Below, in pieces: positions 45,113 through 53,579 of a DNA stretch of 64,000 nt. Below the pieces are notes generated by a model. It made no database searches. It worked only from the letters and a program-made list of their open reading frames with translations, and was not told where the DNA came from. A program made the position numbers and the translations under genes. The number at the start of each line of letters is the position of its first letter. Position 1 is the stretch's first letter. Source of the stretch: an uncultured Alphaproteobacteria bacterium (lineage in GTDB: Bacteria; Pseudomonadota; Alphaproteobacteria; HIMB59); contig CACDYZ010000007.1 of NCBI GenBank assembly GCA_902557145.1, forward strand, positions 1 through 64,000, read 5' to 3'.

Positions 45113-46012
45113 TTAAATAGCATCTCCAGATCGATGTTTTTGAATTCTCTTTCCATAAGCTTGAGAAATTCTATCAAAGACAATTGCTAGGATAACTATG
45201 GCTAGTCCATTAAGCATACCAAGTGTAAAGTACTGATTAGTAATTGCTCTTAGAACTTCTTGACCTAATCCTTTAACACCAATCATTGAGGCGATAATAA
45301 CCATAGCAAGTGCCATCATGATCGTTTGATTGACGCCTGCAAAAATTGTAGGGAGAGCCAAAGGGAATTGAACTTGAGTAAGCTTTTGCCACGGCGTTGC
45401 TCCGAAAGAGTCTGCTGCCTCAAGAATTTCTCTATCCACTTCTCGTATTCCCAAATTTGTTAATCTTATCATTGGGGGAATTGCATAAACTATTACAGAA
45501 ATTAAACCTGGTATCTTTCCAATACCCAGCAACATTACAACAGGGATAAGATAAACAAATGGTGGAAGTGTCTGCATAAAATCTAATATAGGTGTGATAA
45601 CCGCTTGAGCTCGATTAGATTTTGACATCCAAACGCCTGTAGGAATACCAATGGCAATTGCCATAATTGTTGCAACAATAATAAAGCCCATTGACTCCAT
45701 CATGTCTTCCCACATACCCATGTATCCAACAAAGAAAAAGGAAATGATTATTCCAATAACAATCTTATAACTCCTAGTTCCATAGTAAGCAAAAACACAA
45801 ACAACACCAATAATGACTAACCAAGGTGTAGCAACAAGTAACTTTTCCCAAAAAACTAAAAATTTTAGAAGGGGGTTGAAGAACGTTTCAATGTAGTCAC
45901 CATATTCCCTAGAAAAAGTTTTATAAGCAGCATCAGTGCTTTTTTTAAAGGCACGAATTAACTCTTTAGGTAGCGTTGGAAAGTCAAAGAAGAAGTTTGA
46001 TTGATTTGCCAT
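45113..46012 (-). CDS. proW: Quaternary-amine ABC transporter permease (ProW type)
   Basis: Inner-membrane permease with about seven spans. The binding-protein-dependent EAA loop is EILEAADSFGATPWQKLTQV with downstream PLALPTIFAGVNQTIMMALA, and DFMQTLPPFVYLIPVVMLLG is the ProW/OpuAB signature. 299 aa with an N-terminal amphipathic extension. Between proX and proV. Confidence 0.93.
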   Translation of the reverse strand: MANQSNFFFDFPTLPKELIRAFKKSTDAAYKTFSREYGDYIETFFNPLLKFLVFWEKLLVATPWLVIIGVVCVFAYYGTRSYKIVIGIIISFFFVGYMGMWEDMMESMGFIIVATIMAIAIGIPTGVWMSKSNRAQAVITPILDFMQTLPPFVYLIPVVMLLGIGKIPGLISVIVYAIPPMIRLTNLGIREVDREILEAADSFGATPWQKLTQVQFPLALPTIFAGVNQTIMMALAMVIIASMIGVKGLGQEVLRAITNQYFTLGMLNGLAIVILAIVFDRISQAYGKRIQKHRSGDAI

Positions 46013-46026
46013 GGAAATATTTTATA

Positions 46027-46049
46027 ACAGGCCCAATAGTAGGGCCTGT
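46027..46049. promoter_or_regulatory. Intercistronic hairpin between proX and proW
   Basis: The perfect 8-bp stem ACAGGCCC / GGGCCTGT has a 7-nt loop, in the 53-nt gap after the proX stop. On the minus strand only scattered T follow, so it probably stabilises the proX message or partially terminates, giving more binding protein than permease, as in the malE-malF arrangement. Confidence 0.6.
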
Positions 46050-46065
46050 CTAATATTAAATTATC

Positions 46066-47082
46066 TTAGTCAAAAATTAAGGATTGCTTAATTTTTTCTG
46101 CAGCTTCATCAGAAACCATTCTAGTCCATAGATCTGATCTATTTTCTAAAATGTATTCAGCTGCTTCTTCAGGTGAAAGTTGATCTGCATCAGCTGCAGC
46201 TAAAAGCACACTGATTTCAGCACTTGTCATACCTCTATTACCAAGATAGGTCATCACTGTATCGTTATCCATAATCTTCTTGGAAACATAAATTTCAACA
46301 GTTGAAACGGGATGGTTCATCATGACTGGATCTGGACAATCCATATCAATACCAATACATCTTTCCCACTCAGCAGCATCATATGGTCCTTGATCTACTT
46401 GAACCATTTCGACTTGTCCTAAGATAGCTGTTGGACCCCAATAATAACCAATCCATCCATCACCTTTATTGTAGGCTTCTGACATGGAACCAGCTAAACC
46501 GGCACCTGAACCTGGATCAATTAAATTCCATCCTTTATTGGCCATGTCACCAGCTTTAAATAATTGGTGTGTCGTAATTTGACAGTTCCAACCTGCAGGG
46601 CAACCATAAAGAGCACCTTTGCTTGGATCTTCTGGGTCTGGGAATAATTGAGGGTTAGCTATAACACCATCAATAGTTGCTAATTCTGGATGTGCATCAA
46701 GCATATACTTTGGAATCCAAAGTGACTCAATAGCACCACCGGCAATTGACTCACCAGCAGAAGCAATTCTACCTTCTTCAACAGCAGGTTTTAGAAGAGG
46801 ACCAAGTCCATTTGTCCATAATTCAGGGGCAATATCAGGTTCACCCTTTTCAATCATTGAAGTTCCAGTAGGCATTGTATCACCGGGTACTAGTTCAACA
46901 TTACAGCCATAACCAGTAGATAAAATTTGAGCATCTAAATGAGCTAAAACGGCCGCTGATTGCCAAGTCATCTCGGCAATAGTAACGTCTCCACATTCAT
47001 GGCTACCTGCATTAGCTGAGGTGAAAGCACCAAAGCCAAGAGTAAGCATAGATGAGAGAAAAAGAGCTTTAATAAATTTCAT
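46066..47082 (-). CDS. proX: Quaternary-amine ABC transporter substrate-binding protein (ProX/OpuAC type)
   Basis: Periplasmic receptor of the operon's importer. Signal peptide MKFIKALFLSSMLTLGFGAF with ANA cleavage. Tryptophans placed as in aromatic cages for trimethylammonium groups occur in AEMTWQSAAV, APELWTNGLG, IESLWIPKY and DGWIGYYWGPTA. Two Cys near the start and pairs later (CPAGWNCQ, CIGIDMDC) suggest disulfides. The pattern CGDVTIAEM..GYGC resembles marine betaine/TMAO receptors. A perfect GGAGG site precedes ATG 47082. The ligand is not resolvable by eye. 338 aa. Confidence 0.88.
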   Translation of the reverse strand: MKFIKALFLSSMLTLGFGAFTSANAGSHECGDVTIAEMTWQSAAVLAHLDAQILSTGYGCNVELVPGDTMPTGTSMIEKGEPDIAPELWTNGLGPLLKPAVEEGRIASAGESIAGGAIESLWIPKYMLDAHPELATIDGVIANPQLFPDPEDPSKGALYGCPAGWNCQITTHQLFKAGDMANKGWNLIDPGSGAGLAGSMSEAYNKGDGWIGYYWGPTAILGQVEMVQVDQGPYDAAEWERCIGIDMDCPDPVMMNHPVSTVEIYVSKKIMDNDTVMTYLGNRGMTSAEISVLLAAADADQLSPEEAAEYILENRSDLWTRMVSDEAAEKIKQSLIFD

Positions 47083-47226
47083 TTTTCCTCCTTAAATTTA
47101 ATAAAGATATATATCTGGGGTTAGTAGAACATTTAGGCAATTATCATGCAAATTATTTTTCAGGTTAAATTGTCATAAATTTTCTATTTTCCTTGAAACA
47201 TCTGAAAAAAGATATCTAATTTTGCA

Positions 47227-48216
47227 GTGACTTATCTATCTAAAGCTGAGGCTAGTGAGATTATTCTTGAAAAGCTAGCAAAATCAGGCTGTTCTGAGGA
47301 TAACTCTTCAGGGATATTAGAGGGCATACTTGATGCAGAATTTAGTGGTATTAAAAGTCATGGTTTCCATTATTTGCCAATTTATTGCAATCACCTTAAA
47401 ATTGGAAAGATTAATGGAAATGCCTCTCCAACATTTGAACAAATTTCAAACTCATCTGTAAAGGTTGATGCAGACAATGGTTTTGCCCATACGGCAATCA
47501 ACATTGGCCTCAAGCATTTATGTAAAATGAGTTCTATTGAGGGAATCTCTTGCCTGTCAATATACAACTCATATAACTGTGGAGTTCTAGGCTTCCACAC
47601 CAGAAGAATTGCTGAACAAAATTTAATAGGATTAGGTTTTACAAATGCACCAGCTTCAATAGCCCCCGTTGGAGGCATTAAGCCAGTAATAGGAACAAAT
47701 CCTTATTCAATGGCAGCACCGCTAAATGGCAAGGTCTCAATTATTATAGACCAATCAGCTAGCATTGTTGCAAAAAGTGAAATTTCTGTGAGAGCAAAAA
47801 CAGATGAGCCAATTCCAAAGGGATGGGCTTTTGATAAAGATGGTGAAGTTACAACAAATGCAAAAGAAGCACTTAAAGGAACCATGGCTCCCAGTGGTGG
47901 CCACAAAGGTTTCAGCACGGGATTATTAGTTGAAATCTTAACTGCTTGTGTTGCTGGAGGAAATTTAGGCACACAAGCTTCATCATTTGCAGGTGAGGAT
48001 GGTGGCCCTCCATCTACAGGTCAATTTTTTATAGCTATTAATCCAAAAAAATTTAATCAAGATTTTGAGGCTCATTTAGAGCGACTTCTTATATCTATCT
48101 CTTCCCAGGAAGGTTCAAGAGTACCTGGTTCAAAGCGATTGAAGGCATTTAATGAAAATATTGATAATGATATTTTTATTTCAGATGAACTTATGAGTCG
48201 TATTGATCAAATATAA
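47227..48216 (+). CDS. Ldh2/malate-lactate-ureidoglycolate dehydrogenase family oxidoreductase
   Basis: NAD(P)-dependent dehydrogenase of the Ldh_2 fold, the family of sulfolactate, ureidoglycolate and Delta1-pyrroline-2-carboxylate/piperideine reductases. Motifs: AEFSGIKSHGFHYLPIY (active-site His), NSYNCGVLGFHTRRIAEQ, PVGGIKPVIGTNPYSMAAP, GGHKGFSTGLLVEILTA and EGSRVPGSKR. A GTG start at 47227; 329 aa, slightly short. Divergent from proXWV with a shared 144-nt promoter region, suggesting a role in the same pathway. If the substrate is a sulfonate, sulfolactate-type chemistry would fit; a proline-derived imine is equally possible. Confidence 0.85.
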   Translation: MTYLSKAEASEIILEKLAKSGCSEDNSSGILEGILDAEFSGIKSHGFHYLPIYCNHLKIGKINGNASPTFEQISNSSVKVDADNGFAHTAINIGLKHLCKMSSIEGISCLSIYNSYNCGVLGFHTRRIAEQNLIGLGFTNAPASIAPVGGIKPVIGTNPYSMAAPLNGKVSIIIDQSASIVAKSEISVRAKTDEPIPKGWAFDKDGEVTTNAKEALKGTMAPSGGHKGFSTGLLVEILTACVAGGNLGTQASSFAGEDGGPPSTGQFFIAINPKKFNQDFEAHLERLLISISSQEGSRVPGSKRLKAFNENIDNDIFISDELMSRIDQI

Positions 48217-48224
48217 TAATTTTT

Positions 48225-48809
48225 TTATTTTTTTGTAACAGCATATGGAGCAAACGTAGCATCAGTTTTCTTAGTTCCTGAACTAATATTTTTAGCAGGG
48301 ATACCAACCATTATTCCACCTTTGGGAACATCTTTAGTAACTACAGCATTTGAGCCAATACGTGCGCAACTTTTTACTAAAACAGGTCCCAATATTTGAG
48401 CACCAGATCCTACTATCACATCATCTTCAAGAGTAGGGTGTCTTTTAATACCTACTTGTTCTGAGGATTTAATAGCAGGAGATATTCCACCTAAAGTTAC
48501 TCCATGATAAATAGTGACGTTGTTGCCTATCTCAGCTGTCTCTCCGATCACGACACCCATTCCATGATCAATAAAAAAATTTTTTCCGATTTTTGCAGCA
48601 GGGTGAATTTCAATTCCAGTCAAAAATCTAGATAATTGTGAGATCATTCTTCCCAAAATTTTTAAATTAAGATCCCAGATGAAATTTGCTATCCGATGAA
48701 AGAACACTGCTTTAACTCCCGGGTATGTTAAAATAACAAGTAATAACGAGGTCGCTGCAGGATCTCTGGCTTTAATGGACTCAATATATTTTTTTAAATT
48801 CTCAAACAT
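48225..48809 (-). CDS. cysE: Serine O-acetyltransferase
   Basis: First step of cysteine synthesis. The left-handed beta-helix hexapeptide repeats include [48 protein letters not shown] and [20 protein letters not shown]. Catalytic His residues lie in FIDHGMG and IYHGVTL. At 194 aa it is the short EpsC-like form with a reduced N-terminal domain. Convergent with the Ldh2 gene, 8 nt apart. Confidence 0.93.
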   Translation of the reverse strand: MFENLKKYIESIKARDPAATSLLLVILTYPGVKAVFFHRIANFIWDLNLKILGRMISQLSRFLTGIEIHPAAKIGKNFFIDHGMGVVIGETAEIGNNVTIYHGVTLGGISPAIKSSEQVGIKRHPTLEDDVIVGSGAQILGPVLVKSCARIGSNAVVTKDVPKGGIMVGIPAKNISSGTKKTDATFAPYAVTKK

Positions 48810-48904
48810 ATCTATTATACAGATAAGGCTTATCGCTCTAAGATCAAGTCTTTAATGAATAATTGATGTAAATGAAAGCAATTAATTGTTAGATTGATTG
48901 TTAA

Positions 48905-49333
48905 ATGTTCACAATAGAAAAACCAAAAGAAATACACCTCAAAAGTTGGAAAGATATAATCAATGAGAGTGCCTCATCAAATTCTTTTCAATTTGACGAA
49001 GTTAATTTTAGTTTATTTTGGCAGTGTATATTTCAGGATGATTATTTTGCTTTTGCAGCAAAAAATGAAGATAAATTTATGGGAATTGTTGTGGCTAAAA
49101 TTAATGAGACTTATTATGAAAAGAATATTGTTCTAGATGTTCTATACGTATTACAAGATTTTAGAAAAATTGGTGTCGCAAGATCTTTAATGAACAAAAT
49201 AGAAGAAATAGCAAAAGATCAAAAGCTTGATCTCATTATTAAAGGAGTAGAAAAAAGTAATTTACTCGCTCAGAAGCTTTTTAAAAATTATACTGTAATT
49301 AACAGGACGAGATATCTAAAAAAGCATAATTGA
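48905..49333 (+). CDS. GNAT-family N-acetyltransferase
   Basis: 142-aa acetyltransferase fold. The acetyl-CoA binding motif is LQDFRKIGVARSLMNKIEEI (Q/RxxGxG/A pattern, here RKIGVA), preceded by the strand NIVLDVLYVL and followed by LIIKGVEKSNLLAQKLFKNY. The substrate is unknown. It is monocistronic, divergent from cysE. Confidence 0.82.
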   Translation: MFTIEKPKEIHLKSWKDIINESASSNSFQFDEVNFSLFWQCIFQDDYFAFAAKNEDKFMGIVVAKINETYYEKNIVLDVLYVLQDFRKIGVARSLMNKIEEIAKDQKLDLIIKGVEKSNLLAQKLFKNYTVINRTRYLKKHN

Positions 49334-49364
49334 TTTTGATTAATTTATATTATATTTAAATATT

Positions 49365-49505
49365 ATGGCTGATCCCAATAAAAATGGTGAAAACTATGAT
49401 AAGAAAAATAGATGGGTATGGATTATAATTGTTCTAATTACGTTGAGCTCTATTTATGTAATGTCTAAAATATTTATTCAGACACCTTGGCAGTACCTGC
49501 AGTAG
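49365..49505 (+). CDS. Possible 46-aa single-span membrane protein
   Basis: A frame starting MADPNKNGENYDKKNRWVWI continues into a hydrophobic span IIIVLITLSSIYVMSKIF and ends at TAG 49503. A hydrophilic N-terminus followed by one span is a realistic small-protein layout. Its last 32 nt overlap the 3' end of the convergent bacA-like gene. No clear ribosome-binding site is seen, so confidence is moderate. No family recognised. Confidence 0.48.
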   Translation: MADPNKNGENYDKKNRWVWIIIVLITLSSIYVMSKIFIQTPWQYLQ

Positions 49506-50469
49506 CTTTAAGTTTTCTCTCAAACTCTCTTAGTCTTTTATAAACACTAGCTAACTCAATAATTGTCGGCCAAGATTTTAATAAATACTGCATTGATCCT
49601 TCAACTCTTCCAAAGGCACGGATAATTTGTTGCATTACACCAAGAGTAATTACGCCTGCGACTATTGCTGGTGCTAAAAATACATAAGCACTTAAAACAT
49701 TAGCTTGTAAATAGGCAATTCTACCAATATTAAAATATAGGTAACGAATATATGATACAAAATGAATTTTTCTAACGTCGTCAAATAATTCCTCAATTGT
49801 TTTAGGACGAACTGTTTCATCATCTTCAGCAATCACTAACACTTTCCTGTATGCTGCCTCTTGCTTTTGTAAATCATACTCTACACCTACAAGGCGAAGG
49901 ATAATTCCAAGAAGAATTAAAAAAATAGTTCCACCAACTGACCATATTAAAGCACCAACAACTAAGCCATATTCCCAATCACCAAAAAAGAATATTGGAA
50001 TACCAGCGCTGAGTCCTAATAAAATTGGTAAGAATTGAACAATAATCATAACAGACTCAATTAAACTAGTTCCAAGACCTTCCATTATCCTGCCAAACTT
50101 AATAGTGTCTTCTTGAACTCTTTGAGCTGCTCCTTCAATTGTACGAGCATAGTTGTAAACGCTATGATACCACTCAACCATTGCAGTTCTCCATCTAAAT
50201 AAGAAATGGGCAGTGAAGAAACTCACTAAAACAGCAATAAATACATAAATACCAGCAAGAGTTATAAAAGACATTAAGCCCGCCCAATATTCCTCAATAG
50301 TAATTGAATTTGGTTCAGCTAGAGCTTTTTGAATCATGTCGTAAAAAGTTCCAAACCACTCATTGATTTTGACATCGATTTCTACTTGAACCCATAGGCT
50401 TCCTAAAATCGCGGCTGATCCAGCCCAAGCCCATAAAAACCATTTTTTTGAGTTAAAAAATCTAAACAT
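49474..50469 (-). CDS. SbmA/BacA-like peptide transporter
   Basis: Proton-driven peptide uptake protein of the SbmA/BacA group (ABC-type transmembrane domain without an ATPase). Signature blocks FLFRWRTAMVEWYHSVYNYA, IEGAAQRVQEDTIKFGRIME, LGTSLIESVMIIVQFLPILL and FGRVEGSMQYLLKSWPTIIE match the family. About seven spans, 331 aa. In known members it imports antimicrobial peptides or vitamin B12 precursors and affects very-long-chain lipid A. Confidence 0.92.
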   Translation of the reverse strand: MFRFFNSKKWFLWAWAGSAAILGSLWVQVEIDVKINEWFGTFYDMIQKALAEPNSITIEEYWAGLMSFITLAGIYVFIAVLVSFFTAHFLFRWRTAMVEWYHSVYNYARTIEGAAQRVQEDTIKFGRIMEGLGTSLIESVMIIVQFLPILLGLSAGIPIFFFGDWEYGLVVGALIWSVGGTIFLILLGIILRLVGVEYDLQKQEAAYRKVLVIAEDDETVRPKTIEELFDDVRKIHFVSYIRYLYFNIGRIAYLQANVLSAYVFLAPAIVAGVITLGVMQQIIRAFGRVEGSMQYLLKSWPTIIELASVYKRLREFERKLKATAGTAKVSE

Positions 50470-50544
50470 TTATTTTGCAACAATATGTGAAAAATAACAT
50501 TTTTTGAAGAGGTAAAAGTGCTTCAATACGCTTAATTTATTTCA

Positions 50545-51048
50545 ATGCCTAATTACTTATATAATAAGACAATGCCTAGTATTAAAGATATAAAAAAAAT
50601 TAAATTAAACGATGAGTTCGTACATTTTGGTCCAGACTCAATTGTCAGCGAAATAGCTGACAGTATGGATTTAAAAAATATTGGAGCAGTTCCAATATTA
50701 GATGAACACAAAACATTATTAGGTGTCGTATCTGAGAGAGATATAGTAAGAAAATGTGTTAAAGATGGAAGAGATCCTGATTTAGTATCTGCTTCAGACA
50801 TCATGACCACAGAAATTATAACTGTAGATTTAAAAATGTCCTCAGAAATAGCAATTAAAATTATGGGTGAAAATAATATTAGACACCTTCCGGTTGTTGA
50901 TGACCAAAATAAACTAATTAATTTTATATCTCACAGAGACTTAATTAGTTCTGTAAGAGGGAGTACTAAGCTTAATATAATTTTGATTACGTTTATTTGT
51001 ATGATCATCCCAATAGTATTTTTAACTAAATCATTCGGCTGGATATGA
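50545..51048 (+). CDS. CBS-pair protein with C-terminal membrane anchor
   Basis: Two CBS domains in tandem: MDLKNIGAVPILDEHKTLLG with VVSERDIVRKCVKDG, and AIKIMGENNIRHLPVVDDQN with FISHRDLISSVRG. They are followed by a single C-terminal span (IILITFICMIIPIVFLTKSF). CBS pairs bind adenine nucleotides. The role is unknown. An internal Met (MPSIKDIKKI) nine codons in is an alternative start. Its stop overlaps the rmlA start by 4 nt. 167 aa. Confidence 0.87.
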   Translation: MPNYLYNKTMPSIKDIKKIKLNDEFVHFGPDSIVSEIADSMDLKNIGAVPILDEHKTLLGVVSERDIVRKCVKDGRDPDLVSASDIMTTEIITVDLKMSSEIAIKIMGENNIRHLPVVDDQNKLINFISHRDLISSVRGSTKLNIILITFICMIIPIVFLTKSFGWI

Positions 51049-51926
51049 AAACTAAAGGGATTATTCTTGCCGCTGGTAAGGGTACAAGATTAATGCCTGC
51101 AACAATCCCTGCCTCAAAGCCATTATTACCATTGTATGATAAGCCAATGATTTATTATCCTTTAGAAACACTAATAAGATTAGGTATTAAAGATATCTTA
51201 TTTATAGTTCAGGAGGATGACCTTTTAACATTTAAAAAAACATTTGGTTCTGGTTCTGATGTTGGTCTTAATTTTTCTTACGAAATACAAAAAGTACAAA
51301 GAGGTATAGCTGATGCATATTTTATTGCTGATAAGTATTTAGATGGGAGTTCCTCAGTATTAGCATTGAGCGATAATATCTTTCTTGGCAAAAAATATTT
51401 TGATTATGCCAATTCAGCTTTTCTTAAGATGCAAGATGTGGGCGGAAGTGTATTTGGATTACCAGTTCCAGATCCTGAAAAATTTGGTGTCATAGAATTA
51501 GATGAAAATAATAATATTGTTGGCATAGAAGAAAAGCCATTGAAGCCTAAAAGTAATTTGATTATTCCAGGGTTTTACTTTTTTGATTCAGATGCCTCAG
51601 AGTATGCCAAGACACTTAAACCGTCGAATAGAGGCGAGTTAGAGATTACTGATTTAATTGAGATTTATTTATCCAAAAAAAAACTAGCTTTAGAAATTTT
51701 AGATAACTCAATTGTCTGGCACGATACTGGAAATGCGAATGCTTTATTAGAAGCAGCCCAAAAAGTAAAACTATATGAAGAGAATAATGAATTAAAAATT
51801 GGTTCTTATGAAATTGCTTCTTTTGAACAGGGCTTTATCAATAAAAATGAATTAAATAATATAGCAGAAAAATTAATTAAATCTGATTACGGAAAATATA
51901 TTAAAGAATATTTAACAAATATCTAA
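51045..51926 (+). CDS. rmlA: Glucose-1-phosphate thymidylyltransferase (RmlA)
   Basis: Makes dTDP-glucose for surface polysaccharide. The nucleotide-binding start GIILAAGKGTRLMPATIPAS followed by KPLLPLYDKPMIYYPLETL, the LSDNIFLG Mg motif, VFGLPVPDPEKFGVIELDE, RGELEITDLIEIYLSKKKLA and VWHDTGNANALLEAA are RmlA-type features. 293 aa. GalU is a relative, but YDKPMIYYPL and the IASFEQGFI tail favour RmlA. No rmlBCD genes lie next to it. Coupled to the CBS gene. Confidence 0.87.
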   Translation: MKTKGIILAAGKGTRLMPATIPASKPLLPLYDKPMIYYPLETLIRLGIKDILFIVQEDDLLTFKKTFGSGSDVGLNFSYEIQKVQRGIADAYFIADKYLDGSSSVLALSDNIFLGKKYFDYANSAFLKMQDVGGSVFGLPVPDPEKFGVIELDENNNIVGIEEKPLKPKSNLIIPGFYFFDSDASEYAKTLKPSNRGELEITDLIEIYLSKKKLALEILDNSIVWHDTGNANALLEAAQKVKLYEENNELKIGSYEIASFEQGFINKNELNNIAEKLIKSDYGKYIKEYLTNI

Positions 51927-51928
51927 TT

Positions 51929-53356
51929 TTAATCCCATTTTGCTGACTCATTGTTTAAAAAGGTTATAACTTTTTGTTTAAACTGAACTTTCTCATTTTC
52001 ATCTGTTATCATTTTATCTAAGTCAGTGTCTAAGCTAGAAAGTATCTTGTTTTTAGAATTCCATTTAGATTTATCATCATCATTAAAACGTTCTTTTATT
52101 TCAAATTCATAATTTCTCTTTTCATTTTCAGGTAGAGTATGAGGAGCTATTTCATATAAAATTCTTATAGCAATTTCTTTGTATCGGTCGTCTTTAAAGT
52201 GTTTTGCAACTTCATACTTCTTTTCATTCGGAGAAGTATGAAAATCAATCATTAGTTTTTTATCTTGATGTGATGGAAAGCTTTCAAAAATTCTATCTTC
52301 AACATTAAATGGCTCAGGCCACTCTTTTTGATTAGAAAGATGGAGTTTGATCAACCTTGAGCAAAACTGTTCATTTTTTTTTATAACATTTGCTCTCTTT
52401 CTTAACTCATCCACACCTAATTCTGCATATTTAGTATCTTTGAATGAATAACTTTCATTCAAAAGTGTTTTTGATTTTGAGCCATCAAAAACCTCACAAA
52501 TTCTCCTAGCCCCATCATTCATCTTTTTAAGTAGATCTTTGTCATCCAAATCCATAAGCTTAGTTGGATCAGTATGCAAATTATAAACTAGATAGTGATG
52601 ATTTCTTCCTGGAATACCACCTATAAGAGTTTGAGATTTAATCGTTGGTCTTCTTCCCCAAAAAGTAGTATTGGTGAATACTAAATTTTCTAACATGAAT
52701 TTTTTAGGAGTATCTCTATGACGAAATTCATAGGCTGCATTCCAAATTTTTGGACATCTCACATTTAATATCTTATTAAGCTCTAAGGTGACAAGGCTAT
52801 CAAAAACAGCATCGTGTGGTCCTGCTTCATAGCTTATTGAAATCTTGTTGAGCTTAAAAACTTCTTCTAATTTGAGTATGGGGTAACCTTGATCGTCAGT
52901 ATTAAATTTTATATGTTCTGGGCTGTATACTGAGACTAATCTTAATATATCAAAAACGTCCATACGCACATTATTGTTTGTTACTGTCATATAAATCTCA
53001 GGTAACAAATTTTGATAAAGTGCCTGTCTTAAAAAGGGTTCATCAAAGTTTATATTATTAAAACCTACAAAAATTGCAGATGATGATGACCACTCTTGAA
53101 AAGTTTCATATAATTGAGCGCTTGCTTCGTAATAATTTGGATAATTATTTTGTATTAAACTTCTTGGATCAACACCAGTTGTGATTAACGCACCTGGCTC
53201 AAACCATTTTCCCTCTCTTAATTTGCTATGTATTTCTAATTTATCTTTTACTTCAAAGTTATGATCGGTTAATACAGCGCCTACTTGAGTGATTTGATTA
53301 AATTTATCATTTCGCCCTGTCGTCTCCAGATCCCAAAAAATAAAACGATCACCCAT
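51929..53356 (-). CDS. sbcB: Exodeoxyribonuclease I
   Basis: 3'-5' single-strand DNA exonuclease of the DEDDh type. FIFWDLETTGRNDKFNQITQ (Asp, Glu), GFNNINFDEPFLRQALYQNL (Asp) and GPHDAVFDSLVTLEL (HxxxxD) form the active site. PGALITTGVDPRSLIQ and the C-terminal SH3-like/helical parts give full length (475 aa). Convergent with rmlA, 2 nt apart. Upstream lies the candidate small RNA at 53424-53485. Confidence 0.92.
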   Translation of the reverse strand: MGDRFIFWDLETTGRNDKFNQITQVGAVLTDHNFEVKDKLEIHSKLREGKWFEPGALITTGVDPRSLIQNNYPNYYEASAQLYETFQEWSSSSAIFVGFNNINFDEPFLRQALYQNLLPEIYMTVTNNNVRMDVFDILRLVSVYSPEHIKFNTDDQGYPILKLEEVFKLNKISISYEAGPHDAVFDSLVTLELNKILNVRCPKIWNAAYEFRHRDTPKKFMLENLVFTNTTFWGRRPTIKSQTLIGGIPGRNHHYLVYNLHTDPTKLMDLDDKDLLKKMNDGARRICEVFDGSKSKTLLNESYSFKDTKYAELGVDELRKRANVIKKNEQFCSRLIKLHLSNQKEWPEPFNVEDRIFESFPSHQDKKLMIDFHTSPNEKKYEVAKHFKDDRYKEIAIRILYEIAPHTLPENEKRNYEFEIKERFNDDDKSKWNSKNKILSSLDTDLDKMITDENEKVQFKQKVITFLNNESAKWD

Positions 53357-53423
53357 ATTTTAAAAATTATATGCATTCAATTTGCATAATAAAGTTCTAC
53401 TTAAAAAATTTAATATTTTGAGA

Positions 53424-53485
53424 ATTTAAAAAAAACTAGCTCCGGAGGAATAAGTAAGGATAGGAATAAGGTTGGAGCTAGTTTT
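53424..53485 (-). ncRNA. Candidate small RNA: 12-bp hairpin with anti-Shine-Dalgarno-rich loop and U-run
   Basis: Perfect arms AAAACTAGCTCC (53432-53443) and GGAGCTAGTTTT (53474-53485) enclose 30 nt. Read on the minus strand the stem ends in AGTTTTTTTT, a proper rho-independent end. The minus-strand loop repeats CCTTA, TTCCTA, TCCTTA and TTCCTCC, each complementary to ribosome-binding sites. A TTAACA and TTTATT pair (17-nt spacing) just upstream could be its promoter. It may instead be a second terminator of the phosphatase/zinc-ribbon operon. Anti-SD loop RNAs are known in alphaproteobacteria; this identification is inference. Confidence 0.45.
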
Positions 53486-53537
53486 AATAATAAATACAAA
53501 TACTAATATTCTGTTAAAAATTAAATTGCAGAAATTA

Positions 53538-53567
53538 AAAAGTAGCTGTGCAAAATATGCATAGCTA
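53538..53567 (-). terminator. Hairpin after the zinc-ribbon gene
   Basis: The inverted repeat TAGCTGTGCA / TGCATAGCTA (one mismatch on the minus strand, a G-U pair on the plus) has a 5-nt loop and starts 13 nt after the small gene's stop. It is followed on the minus strand by CTTTTTAATTT. It would terminate the phosphatase/zinc-ribbon transcript, leaving the hairpin at 53424 as a separate unit. Confidence 0.5.
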
Positions 53568-53579
53568 TAAATATTGATT

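Noticed and set aside
47391-47972. Two minus-strand frames inside the Ldh2 gene
   Set aside because: Both are antisense to a gene with clear motifs and show no protein signal.
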